From: Microcebus murinus
Taxonomy: Eukaryota > Chordata > Mammalia > Primates > Cheirogaleidae
NCBI RefSeq assembly: GCF_040939455.1
Contig: NC_134116.1
Span: 69,333,900 to 69,397,899, forward strand
Length of the DNA: 64,000 nt
Reading direction: 5' to 3'
The position numbers and the translations under genes are program-made. Below are positions 32,941 through 44,649 of this stretch, piece after piece (position 1 is the first letter of the stretch; the number at the start of each line of letters is the position of its first letter). Under the pieces are notes generated by a model that had not been told where the DNA came from, did not search any database, and saw only the letters and a list, made by a program, of their open reading frames with translations.

Positions 32941-33521
32941 ACCTATAGGATAATCTGTTACCACTTTCGCTGTTTTTTAAACATCTATCCCTAAATCTCT
33001 AAAGCAGATCCGAAGGCCATTCAAATGGCCACTTCAGGCAACGATTAGTTACCACTGATTAGTTACCACCGTCTCCCTAAGTATGAGTTGTTAATGTTTC
33101 CACCCAGCGCACGGGGTGTGCACCGTCTTAATGGGACTCTGGTAGTGTCTTGATCGCCGCAACAGTTAAGTCAGATGCCAAAGAGGACCAAATGCTCTGT
33201 TTTGCAAGGTGGCTCTTTTTCCAGTGATGGAAAGGAGCATTTCTGCCCGGGGAGCCCTCCCCACTTGGCCACACTTGTGATTGCTTGGGACGCTGAGGGC
33301 CTCAGGGATTAACTCCACCCAGACTCGCCTGCAAGAGGAGCCAAGAGCCCGGGTCCCTTGGGAGGGGGCAAGATTGGCTGTGTTCACAACTCTGTATGTC
33401 CCTTTTGATCTGATTTCCTCTGACAAAGATTACGGAAACCTCACACTCCAGAACAAAAGAGCTGATGTAATGTTTGTTCCTGGAACCTGACGTTTTGATC
33501 TCCCTTTTTAGGATTGAAGCT
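32941..33521. other. unassigned sequence upstream of CpG island
   Basis: Moderate G+C, with a small 'gattagttacca' duplication at about 33043-33067. No gene recognised. Confidence 0.45.
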
Positions 33522-33545
33522 GGGGGGGGGGGGGGAGGGAGGGAG
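33522..33545 (+). repeat. poly-G tract with GGGA repeats
   Basis: Fourteen consecutive G residues followed by AGGGAGGGAGG, a strong G-quadruplex-type sequence. Homopolymer length may be inexact in assembly. Confidence 0.85.
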
Positions 33546-36500
33546 GCTTCTGCAGAGGCAGCTCTTTGAGGATGCGTGCTGTCATTGCACATCTGGTCAA
33601 GACCAGATGACGAAGGCTACGGAGGTGTCTAGTGTCTCTTAGCCCTCTTTAGCCTGAAAAACGCCTTTTAAAAAGAAAATAATTCAACTAAATGGTGCCC
33701 TCGGATTATTTCATACCCCTTCCCTACTGCCTCTGTTCATTTGAATGGCTGCAGCCTACTCCAACATTAATACCTCCAAAATATTACTATTGTTACATGT
33801 AAACACCACCTTTCTTCACTCTCCATCCACTTTGCTAACCTTGACAAAGAAATGATTGTGTAGCTTATGATCATTTTCTTCTTGTGCTGTCTTAGAATTC
33901 CACATTAAATCATAATCCTCTGGTCATATCTTAGACTGGAGAGTGAGCCAGGTGAGCTGGTACTTATACATATGTGTGGTAGTGTAGGTGGAAATTCAGA
34001 TACTTCTTTAATTTGTGCAATACTTATGGCTTTCTTGGCTTTCAAAAATATCTTCACTAAATATGCAGTTCAGTGAGTAATGATTTATGACATAAAAACA
34101 TTCAATTAATGAATAGGCGCACAATTTTTATGTAAAAAATCTAAACTAAAAATTTGACCTTAGCATGAAGAACAACAGGAGCAGAGGGAATCAAAAAGAC
34201 TTTCTCACAAATTATGCAGTTTTAATAAGAAGCATAATTATAATTTTGCTTTTATAGCCAAATCAGCATTAGAACTCAAAGATAAGTAGATTTTAAATTT
34301 TCCTTGTTTTACATAAAGTCAATATTTGGTTATAAATTTTATTGCAAAGTAAAAAATGCATTTAATTCTAAATAAAACATTAACATCTAAAATATTTGGC
34401 ATAACTTAAATACTAATATAACACCTTTTTTAACTTAAAAAGTTACTGGTCAGCACTTCCTGATAGTGAGTGTTCATCTGGCTTTCACTGTAGGATTACC
34501 TTCCAAAATAAGGATAACTGCTGAATTCTTTACTAGAGATTTTTAAAACCCAAAAGTCCTACTAACATTTGACTGCTCCCTCCAAGTTACAGTTTAGATA
34601 ATCTTTTCTGTTTGCCAGCAATTACCTGGCATTTCAGAAGCAGGTGTTACTTCTCTTACATTTGCTCATTGTAACTAGTAATTACCGGTAACTTCCTGTT
34701 CAAACATTATAGTTTAATAATTTGTATGAAAGCAAGTTGATGGGCCTGAAAAAGAGATGAGAAAGGTAGAGAAAATTTTATTTAAGGACAGAGGTCCATT
34801 TAGGGACATATTTTGTCTACTTCATGGACATACTTCTGTCATTCTCAGGTATATATTTAATTTAAGAACATAGCTCTATGGTGAGATGAAAGACAAAGGA
34901 GCCAGCTGCAATTTGTGACAGCTCCATGGAAGATGACCAAAGGATGAATCAAGTCCAGCATGAGAAAGAGCCAAAAATTTACAGCTTTACAAAGCATATT
35001 TCATCAGGTTATAAAAAGTGGATCTCTTGGTACATAATGGGTGAAATAAGTTTTCATTAAAACTTTTAAAAGACCACCTTCTCTGAGAGAAAACAGTGTG
35101 AATACATACATGAGATTTAACAAAGTCTATTGTTCATTCATTTCACATACAATTTTTTGTGCACCCATCATATGCCAGGGAGTTTCTGGGTATGGGTACT
35201 ACAATCAAAAATGATCCTGTCCTCAAGGAGCTTTTGTTCCAGGCAAGGAGAGGTATCAGATATCTATGGTGTGGTATAATTAGTGTTTATTTCATCATGG
35301 GGGATACAGATGTATAAACAGGCATCGATTTGGAGCTTAGAGAAAAGGAACAAGGCATGTTGCTGGGAAGGGTTGGAAGCAGTATCCAGATCTGATCATT
35401 AAGATGATTAGCATGTTTAAAAAAATAACTGACCAGGAAGGAGTAATAGTCTACATATAGCCTAGAAAGGGGGCACCCAAAGAACAGGGTTTTGGGCAGT
35501 GCTTATCCAGTACCTTCCAAGAAAGAGGAGTAAATTACGATATCCCCAAATCCCTCAAGGCTGTCTCTACTGGCTCTGGTACAGACTCCATGAGCAACTA
35601 TCTAATATCTCATGAAGAATTCAACCTCCCAGGAACTTGGTGAAAGGAAGAAGGTTTTGGTGACCAGTTACCATGAGTTAGTCCCTAATAATGTGCTCAG
35701 CTAGAGATGCATTCATACCATTAGAATCAGATTCCCATAATGCAGAGTTGAGGCCTTTCCAAGATTCTGCACCAAGGAAAAAATAATTTCAGTGGATGAC
35801 AAAGCCATTTGCTATTATAAATAATTGAAAAAAATTTTAATTGTCAGACCTTTACTGAAAATCAATCTATCGTCAGTGGAAATAAAGAACTTGATTTTTA
35901 CACATTCTTTCATAGATCTGAAATTTATCTGATGAATCATATCTTGATATGAGGTAATGGCATCTTCAAAGTTAGCTGTCATTGGTTATGTATAACCATA
36001 ACACATTGGTTATGTGTTTTTAACTAATTGTCCTGTTTTCACTAGTTTTTCTGTGAAAATCAATTATTCAGCCATCAGTTCTATGACAAAGTTGATTCCA
36101 TAAAATAGATTTCCTGTGTTTTGTATTTCTGTTTATCTCTAATTGAAAATGCTATGTAATTTCCACATCACCTGCCTGTGTCTTTGATTAGATATAGACA
36201 AATACCATATCCAAGAACAGGCTCATGCCCTGCTAACTCCAGCAACTGTTTATTAAGTGATATTATCTGCCTGTTTTTCATTAACTAAATCCTGTTGCCA
36301 CTAAGTCACAAAATATTTATAAAACTTGTATTGTGCTGCCTCATTACTTTTATTTTTCATCTAGAAATTAATAATATCAACATTGGTTAAACAAATAACA
36401 TTTAGCTCCCATTCTAAAATTTAGATTTTTAAAATACAAATTTTTTTGATGCTAAGGACAAAGAAAAAAATCCTAACCCAGAGTTGTGCAGACTTGTTAG

Positions 36501-37698
36501 GCCTTTTTGATTCCTATCAGTGCTATGTAACCTAAAGAATTTATATAGTCCTCACTTGTGAAAATTCTATTTGGGTAAAAGAAATCACAAACACATATAA
36601 CTTTTTAATAGCAACAATGAATCATAAAAGTGTGTGCATGGGTATTTGTTCTTTTTTGGAATTTAATATTTTTTGTAACTTCATGAGACAGTTTCATGAT
36701 TCTGTCCATAATACCAGAATTGTTTATTACAGTTACTGAACATTTTACCTACTCAAAAGTGTGTCCACCTAAAGAGCATTGTGCTCTGCATATAAAGAGC
36801 ACAACACATTTTAATGCATTCTAACAGTAGCCATAGAAGTTGCATAAATGAGTATGAAAGACTCTTACACCAAGTTCAGTCTTATAGAGGAAGAAAAATA
36901 CACACAAATGATTGGCCACAAGGTAGAGTAAGATAAACACTAAGAAATCCAGAGAAAGTTCTGGTTAAAAAACAGGTATATTTTCGGCAAATTAAGGAAA
37001 TCAGGAAAGGTTTTTTGAAAACGGCGGTTATGTGTGTAGCCTTGAATTTGGATCTGATTTGGGGAACCTATTTTAAGAAAAGAGTTCTTTATGAGTAAAG
37101 ACACTGAGAAGAAAATTGCAAAACACTTGCTGGGGAATGCTAGTGTTCTATAACATCTAAGATTATAGTATAAGATACACTTTGAGCAATTAGGAATATT
37201 GGGATAATGGCCTGTAGGGTTGGTTTTTTTAATTTATTTATTTTTGATGCGGGCGTGTTGTGTAGGCGTTAGCAGTACTGCCCTCACTACTCATTCATTG
37301 GACAGTAGCGCTACCCCAAGAGAAGGATGGTTGTCCTATAGAGTTTTTGAATGCCAGAGTAAGAAGTCTGCTAAGGCACTTTTGAACAGAGGAATGATGA
37401 AGTTAGAATTATGCTTATAGAAGAACAATCTCTTATAGAGAGCAATGTGTTGCAAGATTTGGGAGAGGGAGATGCTTTAGGAAATAATTGCTAGAGGAAA
37501 TGAAGACTTAAACCAGGATCATGCCAGGGGCACAGAAAGGAAAGGAGGCTTAATAAAGGCATTATAACCATGGAATCTAGATGGCTTGGCAACCCATTGT
37601 ATGTGGGTTTGAAGGAGCAGATGGAAACAAACATAGTTTTACAATTTCTACGTCGGCTTGGTGGGAGAATAGTGGAGTTAACAAAAGTAGAAATGCCA
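33546..37698. other. AT-rich intergenic sequence with a few L2 relics
   Basis: No supported gene. An L2 3' end in reverse orientation lies at about 35128-35260 ('attcatttcacatacaattt', 'atcatatgccaggga'). Similarly decayed repeat sequence lies at about 36870-37200. A short CpG-containing patch at 37240-37325 is unexplained. Confidence 0.45.
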
Positions 37699-37858
37699 GG
37701 CCAGGTGCAAAGCTTCACACCTGTAATCCCAGTACTTTGGAGGCTGAGGCAGGAGGATGGCTTGAGCCCAGGAGTTTGAGGGTACAGAGAGCTGTGACTG
37801 CTCCACTGCACTCCTGCCTGGGAGACAGAGCGAGACCCTGTCTCAAAAACAAACAAAC
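37699..37858 (+). mobile_element. monomeric Alu-type SINE with perfect target duplication
   Basis: A single 7SL-derived arm of about 160 bp: 'ggccaggtgcaaagcttcac', 'ctgtaatcccagtactttgg', 'gtgactgctccactgcactc', 'gacagagcgagaccctgtct' and a short AAAC tail. Flanks are the exact 14-mer aagtagaaatgcca at 37685-37698 and 37859-37872. The arm keeps the 'ccactgcactcc' part lost in free left monomers, so it is right-arm or full-monomer-like. Confidence 0.85.
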
Positions 37859-38244
37859 AAGTAGAAATGCCAAAGTTAAGCTAAATTCTGAGGGAAAAGG
37901 GAATGAAAAATGAGCTCAACTTTGGATATCATAATGATATCCTAATTTCCTAATAACTACTCAAGACTGCCAACTTTTCCCTCCACCTCCATCCCTGTGT
38001 ATGTTTTAATTATGATAATAATGAATTGAACTTGTTTTCAGAGGTTGATTGGAGATGGAATTGGAGGTAAAAGTAGGTTGATTGTAACACATTTTTCAAA
38101 TGTGTTTAGTATCCCCAGTGTAAAATTATTATCAGTTAGATGGCTAGTCTAGGAAAACCCATGGAAAGGAAAAGATCAATAAGTTCAGGTATACTGCTTG
38201 AGAGTCCCACTCTGCTATTCAAGAAGCCTTTTCCAGTTCCCTTA

Positions 38245-38362
38245 AGTCCCTTAACATCAGGGACTGCATCTTCCTCGACTTTGTAAGCACACTTCCTTGC
38301 ACAGTGCCCAGGACATGGTAGACACGTAATAAATGTTTGTTGATTAAGTGATTGAATAATAA
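38245..38362 (+). repeat. L2 LINE 3' end
   Basis: 'catcagggactgcatcttc', 'gcacagtgcccaggacatgg' and 'taataaatgtttgttgatta' form the standard-orientation L2 3' terminus. Confidence 0.7.
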
Positions 38363-39730
38363 GGTGTAAGTTATACTTGTTACAAAGATGGCCCCTGCAT
38401 ATTGGCCCTATGTTTACTTCTTTACTGCAGGCCAGGACTATTTGTCAAAAACTCAGCGGCACCCAACCCAAATTCTTGCACATCCAGTGGTTTTAAATAC
38501 AACCCAAATAAGCATATTTTTTAAGTCATTTAGAGCCCGCCTGTTTTGTTTACCCTAGAAACTGCACCGGACATCTGTCAGCCTTAGATAAGACAAACCT
38601 CGAGGTTATACAAGCCTTTCCTAGCTCTCTGACCCAGAAACTTCCCCACAGTGTGGTGTGGCTGATTGACATCACCTAGCCAGGTAACCTCCTCTCTCTG
38701 ATTTCCCTATCCCCAGGGAGATCCCTTACTCTCTTCCCCTTTTGGGTGGTCTCTGAAAGGTCTCATGGGTCAAGGGACTTGACCCTCACCCTCAACTTCA
38801 CCTCCACCTTTGCATACAAACCTGTCAAAGCACCACCCAAAGAAAGCGCTTTGTGTGCTACTGCCACCTGGTGGTCCTACCTTTCCACTGATCAGCTCAA
38901 AATTCCGGATTTCACTACAACACTACGCTACAACTACTCTTGTAGACAAGAGAGGAAATCTGATGTATTAAATTGCATTCTCAAGCCTATGTGTTTATTT
39001 ATTTTTATCTTCCTTTTTAGTAACTGTAGATTTTGCCACTCATTGAAAAAATTCTTAGATGTGGAAAGCTAGCAGGGTGCTTGAAGATCATTTCATTAAA
39101 ATCTGTCCTAATAAGCGAGGAAACCTGGGTTCAGACTTGCTTCTATCAAATTCAACTCCCAAAAGTGACGTTTCCAAAGTAAATTAAGACTCATGAATTC
39201 TAATTTTAGGATTTTTACTAAGAAAGTAATTATAAATAGATTCAAAGATTTTCCTACAGAATTTTTATAATAGAGAAATTAAAAATTATCTACTGATAAG
39301 TCTTAAATAAGGAATTTGTTAAATGAAGGAATAGTATATATTGACAATCATGCAGTAACAATCTGACTATCATGTAACCATGTAAAATAATGTAGAGGAA
39401 AAAATGACACACAGAAATGTTCGTATTTTATGAGATAAAGTATAAAATAGTAAGTTTAGTTTGTTGCATTTTCATCTAAAATTTTTATGTACTTAGAATA
39501 AGCATCAAATATAAATACCAAATACTAGGTAGTTATCTGTGCATCATAGGGTTAGCTGATTATAGTTGAATTTATTTGGCTTATCTATAGTTTCTAAATT
39601 TTCTATAATAAAAAATCAATTGCTATGAAAAAAACATTATTAAAGAAGTAAATTATTATGGCAAGTTATAGGATTATACTGACAGTGTTATTCAACAGAA
39701 CTTTCTGCAATGAGGAAAAAATCTTCTATA
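38363..39730. other. unassigned sequence with candidate CTCF motif
   Basis: No gene recognised. The segment 38400-38940 is less AT-rich than its surroundings and contains the CTCF-like motif listed separately. The rest is AT-rich. Confidence 0.4.
38863..38874 (-). promoter_or_regulatory. candidate CTCF core motif
   Basis: GCCACCTGGTGG fits the complement of the CTCF core (CCASYAGRKGGC) at every constrained base. Occupancy cannot be judged from sequence. Confidence 0.4.
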
Positions 39731-39882
39731 TCTGCATTGTCCAATACAGTGATGACTGACCATATATGGCTATTGAACATTTGAAATGTAGCCAGTGCAA
39801 CTGAATAACTGAATTTTTTATTTAATTTGTGTAGTCACATGTAGCTAGCAGCTATCATATGGTTAGCACGGGATAGAATATT
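39731..39882. repeat. palindromic DNA-transposon MITE
   Basis: It begins 'tctgcattgtccaatacagt' and continues with 'atatggctattgaacatttg' and a distal 'cacatgtagctagcagctat', the fold-back layout of a common mammalian MER element. The right end is diverged and the subfamily is not assigned. Confidence 0.55.
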
Positions 39883-40167
39883 GTGATTGAAAATAGTCAG
39901 CACAATAAGAGAGATTATGGATCAGTCTAGATCTGCTACTATGTATGCAAATGTGCATGTTTTTCTTGACTAGCTTCCTCCTAAGTAATTCTCATATCAT
40001 AATTTGAGATAAAATAAACCAATAAAAAATGACATGAAACCACCTATTTAGTGTAGGTTCTTTAAGAAACAATTACTTCACCACGTGATTCATAAAGAAA
40101 ACCCATTTATAAGTGAACAAGGAGAGTTTATACAGAAGTTACATTTTCCTTGTTAAAAAGAAATGCA

Positions 40168-40494
40168 TGGCTGGGTGCGGTAGCTCATGCCTATAATCCT
40201 AGCACTCTGGGAGGCCGAAGCTGGAGGATTGCTTGAGCTCAAGAGTTCGAGACCAGTCTGAGCAAGAGCAAGATCCTGTCTCTGCTGTAAATAGAAAGAA
40301 ATTAGCCAAACAATTAAAAATAGAAAAAATTAACTGGGCATGGTGGCACATGCCTATAGTCCCAGCTCCCTGGGAGGCTGAGGCAAGAGGATGGCTGGAG
40401 CCCAGAAGTTTCAGGTTGCTGTGAGCGAGGCTGACACCATGTCACTCTAGCCCAGGCAAGAGAGTGAGACTCTGTCTCAAAAAAAAAGAAAAAC
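40168..40494 (+). mobile_element. strepsirrhine Alu, full length, target duplication
   Basis: A dimeric Alu with 'ctgagcaagagcaagatcc', linker 'aaatagaaagaaattagcc' and an A-rich tail (AAAAAAAAAGAAAAAC). The 13-mer aaaaagaaatgca flanks it exactly at 40155-40167 and 40495-40507. Confidence 0.95.
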
Positions 40495-40507
40495 AAAAAG
40501 AAATGCA

Positions 40508-43500
40508 CATCATTTTCCAGGATCAGACAATCTAGAAGAAGAACAAAAACAACTGAAAGATCAAGTTGGATTCCGTTAAGCTGGTTAATTACCCAAACTT
40601 TTATCATTTAATTATGCAAATATATTAATACTATTTACTTAGATCTGCTGAATGCTAGACGTATATATTAATAATAGTCCATGTAACTTGTAGCATAAGC
40701 TTCATTTTTGTTACTAAAGTCGTATGTTGAATATTGTGAACAAATTCATACTCTCTTCCTCTAATTTAAGAATTTACCTCACAGACTGATACCTGTTTGT
40801 GAAGTCCTCACCCCCTCATCCAATTCTTTAAGTACCCAAGATAAGTCCTTATTTAGGATACATTGCTTTGTTTCTTGTGTATTGACTAAGGAGACCTGCT
40901 CTCTGTATGAATGAACCTTACTGGACAAGAGCTGCCCATCTGCTTTCCAGAAAATATGAAGTAGATCATTTATGCAGCAGTGTGGTCACAATCATACTCC
41001 TTGAAATTATGAGAAAAAAATTTCCATCACTAGTTTCCTTAATTGAGTAGGGTTGCTTTTTAATATATTCCAGAGTGCCTTCCTTCATATGTCTGTTTAT
41101 CTCTAAAGCAAGCATACTATCCTGGAGTTGTGGTGGGAATCACATTAAGTATATTACTAAGATGATAAGTTTTTCAAGTATAAATTTTCTGGGACAAATC
41201 TTAACAATTAATATAGAAGATATACAGTTAGAATTATGACTTTTTTGCCTTTCAAATCCAAGAGAATTCATTTAGAACAAATTACAATTTTTTTTTTCTG
41301 AACCTGGCAGGAATCTTTGCTAAAAGAGGAAGAAAAATAGAGTTTGCAATTCAGGCTAGAGGGAGCAGAAGGAAGCTTGTGAGCTAGAGAGATCAGTTTA
41401 ACAGCTTGTTGCTATATCAATCCTTTGGGGAAATAATCTGAAAACTTATTTACCTAGTCAATGAAAATAAGTTCAAATAAATTGTGATGAAATAATGTGT
41501 ACTTTACAAATGGGATTTGGAAATAGGGCCATACTCTGAGCAATATCTGAGATGATCAAAAAATAAATATTTTCTTTGTTTCTGTTTGCTTGCTTTGAAT
41601 CCACAATCAATATTTTATACCACCAGAAGCAGATATTGAACCATGTTTAAGTTGTCTTTGTGTTTTAAGAAGCTGGACTTTGATCCTCTTACTGAAGAAA
41701 TAGAGAAAAACAAGGTAGAAATTCGCTTTATTGATAAGTCAAGAGGAATAACCAACATGGAAACTTCTGAAATCCTAATTAAAGTTTCTATTGATTTCAC
41801 ACTAAGACCCCAGCAATAGTGAAAGAGAAGCACTACAGAAGAATGGAACTCAACCAAAAGAAATAAAACAGAAGACCTTCTTAGGCTGGGCACGTCCCCC
41901 CAAATATGGTAGGGTGCAATGCTCTGCTCTCCTTCTAACATTAATAAAATGTAATATGTTGTGGGTTAACCATCTGTCAGTTCTACAATGGCAATGATTT
42001 CTATGTGATGTAAAATGCAATTTCTGAGCTATATCAGTGAATTAATAATCTGTAGCAGTGTATTCCAAGAGTGTTTCAAAGAGGAACTGATTTAAAATAT
42101 TCATTTAAACTTTGACTTAGATCATTAATCAGAAATACTTTGTTTAATCATTTTTTCTACAAGCCATATATCACCCTCTCTTCATTTTTAACTTTGAAAC
42201 TTTGCACTGAGGGGAAAGATAGGGATCTAAATTGTATAAAAACAAAATTGTACAGCAGTTTTTTCTGAACATTCTTATGTTCTTCCAGGAAAAAAAAAAT
42301 CATACACTACATGTTATCTTTGGAAAGTCTTATAACTTAACAATTGAAATTTATTATGCCCTATATACAATTAATAGGAATTTTTTTACTGTTATTAAAC
42401 ACCATTTTTCAAAACAGAAATAAGTATAAAATTCCCCCCAAATTCTGATTTTTCTAATGGCTTTCTGGATATGCCTCTAAAATACCACCAAATCTATATC
42501 CTAATACAATCTTTGAGTTGTTTAGCTTATCTGTAGAATTTTTTAAAAGTTTGAATGAATAAACACTGTATTCTTTCATATAATATCTTACTATGATAAG
42601 TTTGAAATGTAATTTGTAAATTTGTCATTTTGTTATAGTTGTCAGGATGTTTCAGAAAATAATATTACCAAACACTTTGGTTTACATTTTTATATCTGAT
42701 TTTTAAAATTAACCTGATATTTATTTATGTTGGGATGCCTATATAACATTTCTTTTAAACTTATGTATAATTAAAGTGAAATAATGATTGTTATTTTCTT
42801 GCTAACAAATTCTCAGACCTCTCCTCTCATTATGCTGTAAGCGCAGTAGAGTTTGGACTCATGGAAAGGTTCTAGGATGGGAATGAGAATGACATGAAGC
42901 TATACAGTTTTATTATTCCTTTCTACTTGTGTTCATCCTCTCATTTTCAGCAAACATTTTTTGGGTACCTAACTGTGTGCTAGGAACTTCCTTAGGTATT
43001 GGGACTGTAACTTTTAAAAGGCTAGACTAAGATGTCTTTAGAATTGGTCTTCTTTCCCTGTGAAACAAGGAACACAAATTAATGTGACAGTTGATTTCAG
43101 TAATGAAATAATATTTCAGGATTAATTAGATATGAAGCTTAGTCTTCCCAATTATTGCAAATCTTAAGATATTCTGCTGATACTATTTATTGAAATATCC
43201 CACCCTCTATGATTCTTGTTGGTCTCGCTGGTAGATTCAGTGCTGACAGCCCTATTTAATTGTGTGTCATTACTCAACCAATGTCTAAGGTGCACAAGAC
43301 TTTTGTGACAATTATGTATTTATCCTTCAAGCTCTGGGTGCCTGAATCTTTACCTTATGGGAACATGCACTCTTCAACAATGAAAATATTGAAAAGGTGA
43401 TTAAAGTTTAATAAAGCTGCCAAATCAATGAGATTAATGTCTTTAGAGATAATTTTCCTTGCCAGATTTTAGAAGTGATATAAAATTCATTTTTAAACAC

Positions 43501-43870
43501 TTATCTGCAAAAGATTTTCAGATTCACTTATGCCAAGGAGATCTCATAGAAACTCCAGGAAAAATAGAATATTTAGAGGCTTCTTGTTATTTGCTGCTAA
43601 GGCAAAGAAAACCATTCTAGAAAAAGTACCAAGTTACAAACAGTAACATATTATCTAATTTGCTTTGGAGAGAAAATTAAAAGGATATGTAGAGCTGTTC
43701 TGATATTATTTCTCTTAAGTATATGGTCTTCTTGAAATCCCAAAGCCATATTATGGACAAAAAAGGTTAGCTAATGAAACACGTGTATTTGGGATAAATC
43801 ACTGCTCAGAAAAGAAGCTAATAGTATTTCTCTCACCACTTTCGTTTTTAACAATGATTAGATGAACGTG
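40508..43870. other. AT-rich intergenic sequence
   Basis: No gene found. An L2 3'-end relic in reverse orientation lies at about 42945-43012 ('ttgggtacctaactgtgtgc'). Nothing else is recognised. Confidence 0.45.
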
Positions 43871-43879
43871 CTTATGCTT

Positions 43880-44590
43880 TCTCTTCTATTTCTGGTTAAT
43901 CTAGCTGTTGCTCTATCAATTTTCTTTATCTTTTCAAAGAACTAACTTTTTGTTTTGTTGATCCTTTCTATTGTTTTTATGGTTTCCATTTCATTTAGTT
44001 CTTCTCTGATACTTATTTCTTTTCTTCTGCTAACTTGGAGTTTGGTTTCCTCTTCTTTTTCTATTTCCTTTAGGTGTGACATTAGATTAATTTGTGATCT
44101 TTCTGTCTTATTGATGTAGGCATTTAAGGCTATGGACTTCCCTCTTAGTACTGCTTTTTCTGTATCTCATAGATTTTTGGAAACTTGTGTCATCTTTGTT
44201 GTTCAATTCAAAAACTCTTGATTTCTGTCTTGATTTTGTCATTGACTCAAGAATTGTATAGTAGAAGGTTGTTCAATTTTCATGTATTTGTGTAGTTTTG
44301 AGAGTTCCTATTGTAACTGATTTTAGTTTTATTCCACTGTAATCTGAGAAGATATACGATATGACTTCAATTTTTCTGAATTTGCTATGACTTGTTTTGT
44401 GGCCTTACATGATCTAACTTGATTCTTTTTTCTACATTTTTGATTGACTGGGTTAATTTGAAAGCCTTGTCTTCAAACACTGAAATTCCTTTTTCTAATT
44501 CATCTAGTCTGTTGTTTAAACTTTCTACTATATTTTGAAATACAAGCTTTAATTTGAGAATAAATAGAAATCCTAAAGAGACCAATAATG
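43880..44590 (-). mobile_element. inverted 5' part of an L1 (ORF1 coiled coil joined to ORF2 linker)
   Basis: Read on the minus strand, it first gives an ORF1 coiled-coil segment (SLNNRLDELEKGISVFEDKA, 44540-44450). It then passes, through an internal deletion near 44430, into the ORF2 endonuclease end and linker with many stops. The adjoining L1 part to the right runs on the plus strand, so the 5' part of the element is inverted. Confidence 0.75.
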
Positions 44591-44649
44591 AAGAATTAGA
44601 AAAAGATATCTAATTCCTTGAATCTGATTTTTCTGAATTTATTGGATAC

